A stretch of 50,205 nt of DNA, from contig JAOTVV010000023.1 of assembly GCA_029863245.1 (NCBI GenBank), positions 1 to 50,205 of the forward strand. The letters are read 5' to 3'. Under the pieces are notes generated by a model. It did no database searches. It was not told the origin of the DNA and saw nothing but the letters and a program-made list of their open reading frames with translations. Shown piece after piece: positions 1-10,267 of this stretch. Made by a program: the position numbers and the translations under genes. This DNA comes from Gemmatimonadota bacterium. Lineage in GTDB: Bacteria; Gemmatimonadota; Gemmatimonadetes; Gemmatimonadales; GWC2-71-9. Position 1 is the first letter of the stretch, and every line of letters begins with the position of its first letter.

Positions 1-90
1 TGCCGCCAGGATCAGGGCGGTGACCTTGATGGGCCAGTTGTCGAGCAGGACGGCGCGAAACCTACTGAACGCGTTCTTCCACTGTGTCAT
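1..90 (-). CDS. YbbR/CdaR-like protein, N-terminal fragment (runs off the window)
   Basis: Thirty codons are visible from an ATG at 90; the rest lies beyond the left edge. The reading frame gives a short basic start followed by LLDNWPIKVTALILAA, which matches the N-terminal membrane anchor of YbbR-domain proteins (typically NWPLKLLALLLA). In other bacteria YbbR/CdaR is a membrane protein with several extracytoplasmic YbbR domains and can regulate the diadenylate cyclase CdaA. The start codon lies inside the 3' end of the TlpA-like gene (29-base overlap in another frame), so the two are probably co-translated. The call rests on the anchor segment only; the YbbR domains themselves cannot be seen. 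Confidence 0.6.
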   Translation of the reverse strand, partial: MTQWKNAFSRFRAVLLDNWPIKVTALILAA

Positions 91-622
91 TGGAGCCCAG
101 GAGTCGACGCATGAGTTGGATCTGTGTAGGGTGGTCCCACTCGGCGGGGCCGATGATCTTCTTCACGATCACGCCGTCTCGGTCGATGACAAAACTCTCC
201 GGCACGCCCGTCGTCTGGTAGATCCGCTCGATCCGGCCTGAGCGGTCGTGTAGAATGTCGAACGTCAATTCTCGGGCCGTGACCCACTCGCGGACATCCT
301 CGGATCCTGCCGCGTCGACGCTGACCGCCACGACCCGCAGTCCGGCGTCGCGGAGCTCGTCGTAGAGGCGCTGCATCGATGGCATCTCCGTCACGCACGG
401 CAGGCACCATGTTGCCCAGACGTTCAGGAGGATCACCTCACCGCGGTAGCTGCTGAACCTCACGGTGTCGCCGTTGGTCACGTTAACCGCCGTGAAATTG
501 GGCGCCTCGCTCTCCACGCCGACCGGTTGCAGGGAGGGCATGAGCAGCAGTCCGGCAACCAAGCCGGCACCCAAGGTCCCGACGATCGCGAGAACGAAGA
601 TCCATTGACCGCGTTGCGTCAT
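62..622 (-). CDS. TlpA/ResA-family thiol-disulfide oxidoreductase
   Basis: A 186-residue membrane-anchored thioredoxin-like protein. Residues about 8-29 form one hydrophobic segment, after a short polar N-terminus, so the catalytic domain faces the periplasm. The thioredoxin active site appears as WATWCLPC near residue 75, preceded by the strand VILLNVWATW and followed by the AhpC/TSA-type fold with a cis-Pro region (GVPESFVIDRDG). Such proteins reduce disulfides, often in apocytochrome c maturation, using electrons from CcdA/DsbD-type partners. No cytochrome maturation gene is visible here, so the substrate is unknown. The gene follows rpe with a 1-base gap and overlaps the next gene, pointing to operon membership. 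Confidence 0.9.
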   Translation of the reverse strand: MTQRGQWIFVLAIVGTLGAGLVAGLLLMPSLQPVGVESEAPNFTAVNVTNGDTVRFSSYRGEVILLNVWATWCLPCVTEMPSMQRLYDELRDAGLRVVAVSVDAAGSEDVREWVTARELTFDILHDRSGRIERIYQTTGVPESFVIDRDGVIVKKIIGPAEWDHPTQIQLMRRLLGSNDTVEERVQ

Positions 623-623
623 G

Positions 624-1292
624 TCACGTCACCGTCAAACAGCGTTTGCGCAGTTCCCGTACCTCCCGTGCCGGATCGTCGGCAGCGAAGATGGCCGATC
701 CCGCTACGAACGTGTCGGCCCCAGCCGATCGCGCGGCGAAAATCGTCTCTCTCGATATGCCACCGTCCACCTCGAGGTACGCTGCGCTCCCTCGCTCCTC
801 CAGGAGGTGGCGTGCCCGCCCGATCTTGCCCAGCGAGGCGGGAATGAACTCTTGGGCGGGGAATCCCGGATTCACCGTCATGAGCAGCAACAGGTCCAGA
901 TCGTCGAGGACCTCCTCGGCCAGGCCGAGCGGCGTACCGGGATTCAACGCGAGTCCGGCGAGCATGCCTCGCTGACGCACGGCCTCGAGCTGCCGTTGGA
1001 CGTGGCGCGTCGCTTCCGGATGAAAGGTAAACACCGACGCGCCCGCATCGGCAAACGCGTCGATGAAGGTCTCGGGCCGCTCTACCATCAGGTGTACGTC
1101 GACCGGGAGCGTCGTGGTGCGGCGAACGGCGGCGATCATGCCCGCGCCGAAGGTCAGGTTCGGCACGAAGTGACCGTCCATCACGTCTACATGAATCCAG
1201 TCGGCACCGGCGTCCTCGACGAGGCGGATCTGCTCTTCGAGCTGGAGCAGGTCCGCACTGAGCACGCTGGCTGCGATCCGCATGCCGCTCAT
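624..1292 (-). CDS. rpe: Ribulose-phosphate 3-epimerase
   Basis: The 222-residue length is normal for Rpe, a cytoplasmic TIM-barrel metalloenzyme that interconverts ribulose 5-phosphate and xylulose 5-phosphate in the pentose phosphate and Calvin pathways. Visible signatures: ASVLSADLLQLEEQI at the N-terminus, HVDVMDGHFVPNLTFG (metal-binding His and catalytic Asp), HLMVERPE, LLLMTVNPGFPAQEFI, and the C-terminal phosphate loop VDGGIS followed by GADTFVAGSAIF. The ATG at 1292 overlaps the stop of the PASTA gene by 4 bases (ATGA). The pairing of rpe with a PASTA protein just after rsmB recalls the rsmB-prpC-prkC-rsgA-rpe order of other phyla. Confidence 0.95.
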   Translation of the reverse strand: MSGMRIAASVLSADLLQLEEQIRLVEDAGADWIHVDVMDGHFVPNLTFGAGMIAAVRRTTTLPVDVHLMVERPETFIDAFADAGASVFTFHPEATRHVQRQLEAVRQRGMLAGLALNPGTPLGLAEEVLDDLDLLLLMTVNPGFPAQEFIPASLGKIGRARHLLEERGSAAYLEVDGGISRETIFAARSAGADTFVAGSAIFAADDPAREVRELRKRCLTVT

Positions 1293-2125
1293 GGGGTGTC
1301 ACCCCGCGCCAGGGTCACGTTGATGGGCGTCCCTGGGGCGCCCAGCGTCCCGGGGGCCGGGTCCTGATCGATGATCGTGCCCGGCGGGGCCGTCGGCATC
1401 GTTCGTCGCACCGACGTCCCGAGCCGTAGGCCGACTTGCGCGAGGGCTGAGTCGGCCTCGAACGGGGTCAGGCCGGCGAGGTTGGGCACGGGAATCGTCG
1501 GCGCACCCACGCTGACGACGAGGGTCACCGACGCACCGGGAAGGAGACTGGTGCCGGCCGGTGGCCGCGTGTTGATCACGACGTCCTTTGGCGCGGGTGC
1601 CTGTGTGGCCTCGGTCCGTCCCACCGACAGGCCAGTCGCAGCGAGGAGTTGCTCGGCCAGCGCGGCGTCGTAGCCGCTCAGATCGGGCACGGGAATCCGC
1701 TGCGGACCACTGCTGACCACCAGCGTCACCGTTTGGCCGCGCGTCACGGAGGTCCCGGAGGGTGGATCCTGCCACACCACGGAACCCTGAGAGGCAGTGG
1801 GGTGGCTTTCCGTACCGACCTGCCCCAGCCGCAACCCGGATTCGGCCAAACTCGCCGAGGCCCGGTCCTGAGGCAATCCGACGACCCTCGGGACGGTGAT
1901 GGTCGTGGCGAAGATCGGCGCGGGAAACAGGAGGACCACGGCCACGAGATAGCCCACGGCGAACGCCCCCAGCGTGCCACCGACGAGGAGCCAGGTTCGT
2001 CCCCCACCGGGTGTGCGGCGAACCAGGACCGGGAGCCAAGTCGCCACCCAAGTCCCGGCGGCTTGGGCCCAGCGAGGCATGCCAGGCCGCCGTCCACTCC
2101 CCGACGTGTGTCGTCGAAATTTCAC
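1289..2125 (-). CDS. Membrane-anchored PASTA-domain protein (no kinase domain)
   Basis: A 278-residue protein with a basic cytoplasmic tail of about 45 residues, one transmembrane segment (about 46-72) and three consecutive PASTA repeats (about 75-140, 142-208, 210-275). Each repeat starts with a V/P-rich strand such as TITVPRVVGL, RIPVPDLSGY or TIPVPNLAGL, and ends in the usual strand TVTLVVSSG. PASTA modules bind peptidoglycan fragments or beta-lactams in Stk1/PrkC kinases and class B PBPs. No Ser/Thr kinase or transpeptidase domain is present; this is a kinase-less PASTA protein, presumably a wall-binding or scaffold protein. It overlaps rpe and rsmB by 4 bases each, so it should be translated with them. 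Confidence 0.88.
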   Translation of the reverse strand: MKFRRHTSGSGRRPGMPRWAQAAGTWVATWLPVLVRRTPGGGRTWLLVGGTLGAFAVGYLVAVVLLFPAPIFATTITVPRVVGLPQDRASASLAESGLRLGQVGTESHPTASQGSVVWQDPPSGTSVTRGQTVTLVVSSGPQRIPVPDLSGYDAALAEQLLAATGLSVGRTEATQAPAPKDVVINTRPPAGTSLLPGASVTLVVSVGAPTIPVPNLAGLTPFEADSALAQVGLRLGTSVRRTMPTAPPGTIIDQDPAPGTLGAPGTPINVTLARGDTP

Positions 2126-3381
2126 CCGCGTCGCCTCATGCGTGCGCCATACCCGCCATCGGTTCCGGAATCGGGAGGAAATATCGACAGGTCGTCGCTT
2201 TCTCGATAGAACCCGGGATGACGGTGAAGGAATCCGTCCACCTGATCCTCGTTCTCCTCTGGCTCGAGCGAACAGGTAAGGTAGATCAATCTTCCTCCGT
2301 CACCGACTGCGCTGGCGGTGGCATCCAGGATTTCCCGTTGGCGACGCGCTAGCTCGTGGATGCGGCGCGCGGTGAGCCGCCACCGAGCGTCCGGGTGGCG
2401 CCTCAGGGTACCCGTGGCGCTGCATGGCGCGTCAATGAGCACGGTGTCCAGACGTGCGGCGGCGAACGGAGGATAGCGCGCGTCGGCTGCCAGAACCAAC
2501 ACCTCCGGGGCGGTGCGGCGCAGAGTCTCGCGTAACAGAGCCAGGCGAGGCCGCGCGCGATCGGAAGCGACGACGCGGTGTCCCGCCGCCGCGAGCACGG
2601 CCGCCTTGCCCCCGGGCGCCGCACAGGCATCCCACACACGGCCGGTCTGCGGCACTGCCGCGAAGCGCAGGAGCCGGCCCTGCGCCGGGTCCTGCACTAC
2701 GAAACCGCCATCGGCGAAGCCCGGTATCGACCGCACTGACGGTGTACGAACCACGAATCCGGCGCCGAAGGGCGCGTCCTCGAACACGATCCCCGAGGCC
2801 TCGAGCGCAGCTCGGAGCTGGTCTGCCACCCAGCGGGTGGGCCGGATGGTGATATCCGGTCGCGCGTTGTTGTGGCGAAGCAGGGCCTCTGTGCGGTCTG
2901 CTCCATAGCGCGTGAGCCATCGGTTGACCAGCCACCCCGGATGGGAATGGCGCTCGGCGAGATCGAGCCCGTCCGTGGTGGGAGCTTCTTCGCCGTCCGC
3001 GGCACTCAGGCGGCGCAACACCGCGTTCACCATGCCGGCGGGGCGGTTGCCGACTGCCGCCTTTGCCACCTCTACGGTGGCGGAGAGCGCGGCGTAGCCA
3101 GGCACGCGATCCAGGTACGTCAGCTGGTAGGCACCGATTCGAAGCAGATCCTTCACGTCGGGGTTCACGCGCTTCCAAGCCGCGCTCGTGAGCTGGCGGA
3201 GACGTCGGTCCAGCTCCCGTCGATGCCGCAGGACGCCCGCCGCCACCTCGTGCGCGAGGCGCCGGTCGGCAGCGGAGAGGCCCGTGGCCGCCTCGTCCAG
3301 CGCCTCGTCGAAGCGGCGACCGTCGCGGACGCGGCGCAGCACCGCCAGCACCGCCATCCGAGCCGCCACCCCTGACGGCAT
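2122..3381 (-). CDS. rsmB: 16S rRNA (cytosine-967-C5)-methyltransferase RsmB
   Basis: A 419-residue RsmB/Sun/Fmu protein, a length typical of the family. Residues about 5-135 are the NusB-like RNA-binding domain (RMAVLAVLRRV, YQLTYLDRVP). The class I methyltransferase domain follows: SAM motif I WDACAAPGGKAAVLAAAG, motif IV VLIDAPCSATGTLRRHPD with the conserved Cys, and motif VI LIYLTCSLEPEENEDQV, whose Cys near residue 370 is the catalytic nucleophile. It methylates C5 of a cytosine in 16S rRNA before 30S assembly. The gene is 3 bases after thiG and overlaps the PASTA gene by 4 bases. Confidence 0.95.
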   Translation of the reverse strand: MPSGVAARMAVLAVLRRVRDGRRFDEALDEAATGLSAADRRLAHEVAAGVLRHRRELDRRLRQLTSAAWKRVNPDVKDLLRIGAYQLTYLDRVPGYAALSATVEVAKAAVGNRPAGMVNAVLRRLSAADGEEAPTTDGLDLAERHSHPGWLVNRWLTRYGADRTEALLRHNNARPDITIRPTRWVADQLRAALEASGIVFEDAPFGAGFVVRTPSVRSIPGFADGGFVVQDPAQGRLLRFAAVPQTGRVWDACAAPGGKAAVLAAAGHRVVASDRARPRLALLRETLRRTAPEVLVLAADARYPPFAAARLDTVLIDAPCSATGTLRRHPDARWRLTARRIHELARRQREILDATASAVGDGGRLIYLTCSLEPEENEDQVDGFLHRHPGFYRESDDLSIFPPDSGTDGGYGARMRRRG

Positions 3382-3384
3382 CGC

Positions 3385-4182
3385 TCAATCCAGCATGCCG
3401 GACGTGGGGCTCGAAGGGACCGCGATTTCCCGCGTCGGCATCCGCCCGGCCAGGAAGGCCAAGCGCCCGGCGTCGACGGCGTGGCGCATAGCCGTCGCCA
3501 TTGCCACCGGATGGCGAGCGGCGGCCAGGGCCGTATTCATGAGAATGCCGTCGACACCCTGTTCCATCGTGAGGCAGGCGTCGGATGCCGTGCCGACGCC
3601 CGCGTCCACGATCACCGGAGCCGCGATGCGCCGTTTGATCGTTCGGATCGTGTAGGGGTTGATGAGACCGAGACCGCTTCCGATGGGCGAAGCGAGTGGC
3701 ATGATGGCGGCGCAGCCCGCGTCCTCGAGCCGCAATGCGGTGACCAGGTCTTCGTTGGTGTAGGCCATCACCTTGAATCCCTCGCCCGCCAGGACCTTGG
3801 CTGCCTGGAGCAGTCCCGCGACGTCAGGAAGGAGCGTCTCTTCGTCGCCAATGACCTCGAGCTTGATGAATTCGTTGAAGCCAGCCTCGCGCGCGAGTCG
3901 CGCATACCGGATGGCGTCATCTGCGGTGTAGCAGCCCGCCGTGTTGGCGAGCAGAAAGTAGCGGCCCGGGTCGAGGTGATGCAGCACGCCCTCTTCCTTG
4001 GTTCGATCGAGATCGACTCGCCGCACCGCCACGGTCACCACCTCGGCCCCGGATGCCTCGATGGCGCGAACCATGGTGGCGTTGTCGCGGTATTTCCCGG
4101 TTCCCACCATGAGGCGGGATCGGAATGTCCGCTCGCCGATCCGGAGGGGCTCGTCCCCGATTCCCTCAGCTCGATTGTCCAT
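3385..4182 (-). CDS. thiG: Thiazole synthase
   Basis: ThiG builds the thiazole phosphate half of thiamine from 1-deoxyxylulose 5-phosphate, dehydroglycine or glycine imine and ThiS thiocarboxylate. The 265-residue sequence shows FRSRLMVGTGKY, ASGAEVVTVAVRRVD, TAGCYTADDAIR, FIKLEVIGDEETLLPD with the Schiff-base lysine near residue 107, YTNEDLVTALRLEDAGC, MPLASPIGSGLGL and VIVDAGVGTASDA (phosphate binding). It lies directly downstream of thiS (34-base gap) and a ThiE/TenI homologue. No thiF, thiO or thiH is in the window, so sulfur-carrier activation and glycine oxidation must be encoded elsewhere. Confidence 0.96.
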   Translation of the reverse strand: MDNRAEGIGDEPLRIGERTFRSRLMVGTGKYRDNATMVRAIEASGAEVVTVAVRRVDLDRTKEEGVLHHLDPGRYFLLANTAGCYTADDAIRYARLAREAGFNEFIKLEVIGDEETLLPDVAGLLQAAKVLAGEGFKVMAYTNEDLVTALRLEDAGCAAIMPLASPIGSGLGLINPYTIRTIKRRIAAPVIVDAGVGTASDACLTMEQGVDGILMNTALAAARHPVAMATAMRHAVDAGRLAFLAGRMPTREIAVPSSPTSGMLD

Positions 4183-4216
4183 CGACTCGTCCTTCTGCGA
4201 CGGAACGGTCGCCAGG

Positions 4217-4429
4217 TCAACCGCCTCCGACGAAATGCACTATCTCGACCTGGTCTCCCTCGCCGAGCCGAGTGACCTCGAGCTCCGGCCGGCGCACGAT
4301 CGCACGGTTCAGCTCGACCACCACCGCCCGCGGATCCAGATCGACCTGCTGCAGCAGATCTCGCAGCGAGGCGTTCGCGGTGACCCGCCGCGCCTTGCCG
4401 TTGACCGTCACAGTGATGGAATCCGTCAT
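4217..4429 (-). CDS. thiS: Sulfur carrier protein ThiS
   Basis: A 70-residue ubiquitin-fold protein, the normal ThiS size. It starts ITVTVNGKARRV, contains LRDLLQQVDLDPRAVVVELNRAIV, and ends in VHFVGGG, i.e. with the C-terminal Gly-Gly that is adenylated and converted to a thiocarboxylate to deliver sulfur to ThiG. It is followed by thiG and preceded by a ThiE/TenI-like gene with a 52-base gap. No good Shine-Dalgarno sequence is seen before its ATG. Confidence 0.95.
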   Translation of the reverse strand: MTDSITVTVNGKARRVTANASLRDLLQQVDLDPRAVVVELNRAIVRRPELEVTRLGEGDQVEIVHFVGGG

Positions 4430-4481
4430 GAGGAGAAGGTGCGCGTGGCTCGATCCGGTGGACGTGGTGCCGGTCCTCGCG

Positions 4482-5102
4482 TCAATCCGGCCTGTCGGTG
4501 CTTCCCGTTAAACATAGCAGCATCCGCGCCGCGACCGCATTGGGATCGGAGGCGGTCCACAGCGCCGAGATGGCGGCGACTCCCCACGCACCGGCGTCCC
4601 GACATCTCTCGACACGCGCTGCGGTGACGCCGCCAATGGCAACTACCCGTGCCGGAGCCGCGTGCTCGATGGCCGTGGGTCCCAACGCCGGTCGCCCTGG
4701 ATGGGACGGGGTGTCCCAGATCGGTCCCAGGAAGACGTAGTCGGCCCCGTCGTCCCACGCGGCCCGCGCCTCTGTTGGCGAATGTGTGGATCGGCCAATC
4801 ATCGCGTTGGCTCCGAGCAGACCGCGGGCATCGGCAACGGAGAGTCCGCGGCTCGGGAGGTGCACGCCCGCCGCACCGAGGTGCGGAACGAGATCGACCC
4901 GGTCGTTGACGAAGAGGAAGTCCGAGGGCCAGCGCAGCTCGCGCGCCAGCTGGGCCAACGGCGCGGCGGGCAGGGATCGAGATCGGAGCTGGAGTGCCAC
5001 CGGGCCGGCGGCCACGATCCGGGCTGCGAGGTCGGCGAGGTCGGGGAGCGCCAGAATCTGATCGTTGGTGACCGCGTGCAGGCGAGGGGGGTCTCGAGTC
5101 AG
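4482..5102 (-). CDS. ThiE/TenI-family protein (probable thiazole tautomerase)
   Basis: A TIM-barrel protein of the thiamine phosphate synthase family. Visible: VALQLRSRS, FLFVNDRVDLVPHLGAAGVHL, IGRSTHS, GADYVFLGPIWDTPS and VVAIGGVTAARV. The residues GVHLPSRGLSVADAR and RSTHS look more like TenI, the aromatizing thiazole tautomerase, than ThiE, and the usual ThiE Lys after QLR is absent (QLRSRS); placement beside thiSG fits a thiazole role. Start problem: a GTG at 5015 gives 177 residues but cuts off the first strand. The frame continues upstream with TRDPPRLHAVTNDQIL, typical of the family, back to a CTG at 5102 that overlaps the fmt stop as CTGA. I use that start (206 residues), with GTG 5015 as the alternative. 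Confidence 0.8.
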   Translation of the reverse strand: MTRDPPRLHAVTNDQILALPDLADLAARIVAAGPVALQLRSRSLPAAPLAQLARELRWPSDFLFVNDRVDLVPHLGAAGVHLPSRGLSVADARGLLGANAMIGRSTHSPTEARAAWDDGADYVFLGPIWDTPSHPGRPALGPTAIEHAAPARVVAIGGVTAARVERCRDAGAWGVAAISALWTASDPNAVAARMLLCLTGSTDRPD

Positions 5103-6028
5103 GCGAACGTGTCTCCCGTGGCGGCACCTCGGCCGCGAATCCAGTCGGCAGCCGCCATGCGCGGACGTCCGGCAGGCTGGACGTCCAGGAACTGCACGGC
5201 GCCATCGCCCGTCGCCACGATGAGGGCCGGATCGGTCTCGACGATCTCACCCGGGGCACCTTCGGCCGGCTCGATGCCCAAGATGGGGCCGAAGAGCTTC
5301 ACTTCGCGGTCCCGAAGCGTGGTCCACGCGCCAGGCCGCGGATCGAACGCGCGGGCCTGTCGAGCGATGCGACTGGCCGGCTCCTCCCACCGTATGGACG
5401 CAAGCTCTCGGGAGATCTTGGGCGCGAACGTCGCGTGCTCGTGATCCTGTTCATGCCAGACGGCGGCGTCGGTCTCGATGAGGGCCAGGGCTTCCACCAA
5501 CGCCAGCGCGCCCAGTTCCGCCAGCCGAACGGTGAGTTCGCCTCCGGTCTCGTCCGGCGCGATCGGGGTGGGAACCTGGAGCGCGATGGGCCCTTCATCC
5601 ATGCGGGCGACCATCCGCATCACGGTGATCCCCGTCGTGTCGAGCCCCCCGAGGATGGCGTGCTCGATCGGCGCTGCCCCGCGAAGGGCTGGGAGCAGCG
5701 ACGCGTGGACGTTGAGCATCCCCTTCGCAGGCACGTCGAGCAGCGCCTGTTTGAGGATATGTCCATACGCCACCACAACCCCGATATCGGGGGCGTGGCG
5801 CTCGAGCAATGCGACTGTGTCGGCGGTGTTCGGCGTCTCGGGTTGGAACACCGGGATGTCCGCCTCCTTCGCTGCCACGTGGACCGGCGAGGGCACCGTG
5901 CGCGAGCGGGAACGTCCCTGTGGACGGTCCGGCTGCGTGATAACCGCGGCGAGGTCGAACCCCTCGCCGACCAGCGCCCGCAGTGAGGGGACCGCAAACT
6001 CGGGGGTGCCGAAGAACACGATCCGCAC
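5099..6028 (-). CDS. fmt: Methionyl-tRNA formyltransferase
   Basis: Fmt formylates initiator Met-tRNA using 10-formyltetrahydrofolate. From GTG 6028 the protein has 309 residues, the usual length. Signatures: RIVFFGTPEFAVPSLRAL at the N-terminus, VAYGHILKQALLD, LNVHASLLPALRGAAPI (formyl-folate site with catalytic Asn and His), DEGPI, and a C-terminal OB-like domain beginning about residue 205. The frame is open further upstream to 6313, but that extension runs across def and has no family similarity; the GTG lies 2 bases after the def stop. def and fmt together handle addition and removal of the formyl group. Confidence 0.95.
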   Translation of the reverse strand: MRIVFFGTPEFAVPSLRALVGEGFDLAAVITQPDRPQGRSRSRTVPSPVHVAAKEADIPVFQPETPNTADTVALLERHAPDIGVVVAYGHILKQALLDVPAKGMLNVHASLLPALRGAAPIEHAILGGLDTTGITVMRMVARMDEGPIALQVPTPIAPDETGGELTVRLAELGALALVEALALIETDAAVWHEQDHEHATFAPKISRELASIRWEEPASRIARQARAFDPRPGAWTTLRDREVKLFGPILGIEPAEGAPGEIVETDPALIVATGDGAVQFLDVQPAGRPRMAAADWIRGRGAATGDTFA

Positions 6029-6030
6029 GG

Positions 6031-6572
6031 TCAGAACCTCGAGTGGATCTCGCTCGGGGTGGAGATGTGCTTCAGGTATCCCTCCTGGCCCTTGCGGAGT
6101 CGGCGCCACTTCTGCTGCAGCATACGGCGCTTCAACGGACTCAGGTGGTCGAGGAACAGGATACCGTCCAGGTGGTCGATCTCGTGCTGGATCGCTCTGG
6201 CGAGGAGATCTGTGGCCTCGAATTGCATGCGCTCGCCGTCGAGCGTCGTGGTCTCGACCACGACGCGCTGCGAACGGTCGACGTCGGCAAAGATATCGGG
6301 GATCGACAGACACCCCTCTTCTCCCCGCGTCTTTCCGTCCCGTTCGAGGATCACCGGGTCGATCAACACCACCGGGCTCTCCTCGTCCGTGTGCACCACG
6401 GCGACTCGCCGCGCGGTACCCACCTGATTGGCCGCCAGACCGATCCCGCTATCGGCATGCATCGTGTCGAAGAGATCCCGGACGAGGTCCCGGACCTCGT
6501 CGTCCACGTCCCCAATCTCGGTGGCCCGCTCACGCAGGACCGGTGAGCCGAGGAGGTGGATCGGCAGCAGGC

Positions 6573-6576
<4 letters not shown>
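6031..6576 (-). CDS. def: Peptide deformylase
   Basis: A 181-residue metalloprotease that removes the formyl group from nascent proteins. All three family motifs are intact: GIGLAANQVG (motif 1), EGCLSIP with the metal-binding Cys (motif 2), and QHEIDHLDG with the two metal-binding His and catalytic Glu (motif 3). N-terminal ILLLGSPVLRE-type sequence (LPIHLLGSPVLRERA) is typical. It starts 4 bases inside the 3' end of yajC and is followed by fmt after 2 bases. Confidence 0.96.
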
Positions 6577-9054
<2,478 letters not shown>

Positions 9055-9062
<8 letters not shown>

Positions 9063-10119
9063 CGGGGGCGTCGAACATCGACGGCTGGCCCCCGGCGTCT
9101 GCGGGCGGGGTGTAGCCGAAGTGCCGGTACGCGCCGGGGCTCGCCGTGCGACCCCGCGGCGTCCGCTGGAGGAATCCCTGTTGGATGAGGAACGGCTCGT
9201 AGACCTCTTCGACCGTCCCTGGGTCCTCTCCAACAGCCACCGCGATGGTGTTCAGTCCCACGGGACCCCCATCGAACTTTTCGATGATGATCTGCAGGAT
9301 GCGGGCGTCCATGTCGTCGAGTCCGTACTCGTCGACGTTCAGCCGACTGAGCGCCGCTACGGCCACATCGCGGGTGATCGTCCCGTCGGCCCGCACCTGG
9401 GCGTAATCGCGTACCCGTCGCAGCAGGCGGTTGGCCACGCGAGGGGTTCCGCGGCTCCGCCGCGCGATCTCGGTCGCCCCTTCGGCGTCCACCGCGACCT
9501 CCAGGATGGCCGCCGATCGCGAGACGATCTGCTCCAGGTCCTCCGTCGGGTAGTACCCGAGTCGCTCGACCATGCCGAATCGGGCCCGCATCGGCGGCGT
9601 GAGCATCCCGTACCGGGTGGACGCGCCGACGAGGGTGAAAGGCTCGATGCTCATGGGGATGGTCTGCGCGTTCGGGCCATCGGCGATCCGAATATCGACC
9701 CGGCAATCCTCCATAGCCGGATAGAGGAACTCCTCCAGTGCCGGACGCAGGCGGTGGATCTCGTCGATGAACAGGATGTCGCCCCGGCGCAGCGTCGTGA
9801 GCATTCCCACAAGGTCACCGGTCTTCTCCAGAACGGGTCCACTGGTGGTGCGGATGTTTACCCCCATCTCGCGGGCGAGAAGAATGGCCAGGGTGGTCTT
9901 GCCGAGCCCCGGCGGGCCGAAGAACAGGGTGTGATCAAGGGGTTCGCCCCGCTGCCGCGCGGCGTCGATGGCGATCTGGAGGTTCTCCTTGACGGTTGCC
10001 TGGCCGACGAACTCGCTCAGGTCCGACGGCCGCAGCGACTGTTCCGCCGACGCCTCTTCCGGCAGGATCTCGGGGGTGGTGATCTGCGGCCGGTTCACGT
10101 CTTGGCCACGGCGTTCCAT
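9055..10119 (-). CDS. ruvB: Holliday junction branch migration helicase RuvB
   Basis: A 354-residue AAA+ motor (from ATG 10119) that drives branch migration with RuvA. Walker [18 protein letters not shown], Walker [11 protein letters not shown], sensor 1 [22 protein letters not shown], and the C-terminal winged helix with [12 protein letters not shown] are all visible. The N-terminal [19 protein letters not shown] is typical. The frame also permits an ATG at 10164 (369 residues), but the extra residues are unlike RuvB and fall within a small upstream gene. The start overlaps that zinc-ribbon ORF by 25 bases. Confidence 0.96.
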
Positions 10120-10259
10120 CGTACCGGTCGGGCGTCCCGTGTGAGCCGATGCCGCGCGTGGCACGTCACGCAGCGGTCATTGGCCTGCGCCTGGTCCTGT
10201 TTCACCAGTTTCCGATTGGTCACGCCGCACTTGGTGCAATTCCACTCAGCAGTCTGCAT
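10095..10259 (-). CDS. Small zinc-ribbon-like protein between ruvA and ruvB
   Basis: A 54-residue ORF on the same strand as ruvA and ruvB, starting at ATG 10259, 8 bases after the ruvA stop, and ending 25 bases inside the ruvB start. It contains two knuckles, WNCTKCG near residue 8 and [10 protein letters not shown] near residue 30, giving a four-Cys (C-x2-C ... C-x2-C) zinc-ribbon pattern with a following His that could suit metal or a heme-like CxxCH motif. No signal peptide, so heme attachment is unlikely. The remainder is rich in Lys, Arg and Gln, compatible with nucleic acid binding. I do not recognise a named family. It fills an otherwise unexplained gap and fits the tight spacing of the operon, so I think it is real. 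Confidence 0.62.
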   Translation of the reverse strand: MQTAEWNCTKCGVTNRKLVKQDQAQANDRCVTCHARHRLTRDARPVRWNAVAKT

Positions 10260-10267
10260 CGTCTCGA

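Noticed and set aside
4430..4481. TPP riboswitch upstream of thiS or of thiE (42013-42096)
   Set aside because: Neither gap holds the CTGAGA...ACCTGATCTGG core, and the gaps are too short for a full THI element.
10095..10259. CVTCH in the microprotein as a c-type heme motif
   Set aside because: CxxCH is formally present, but there is no signal peptide for periplasmic heme attachment and the second CxxC favours a zinc ribbon.
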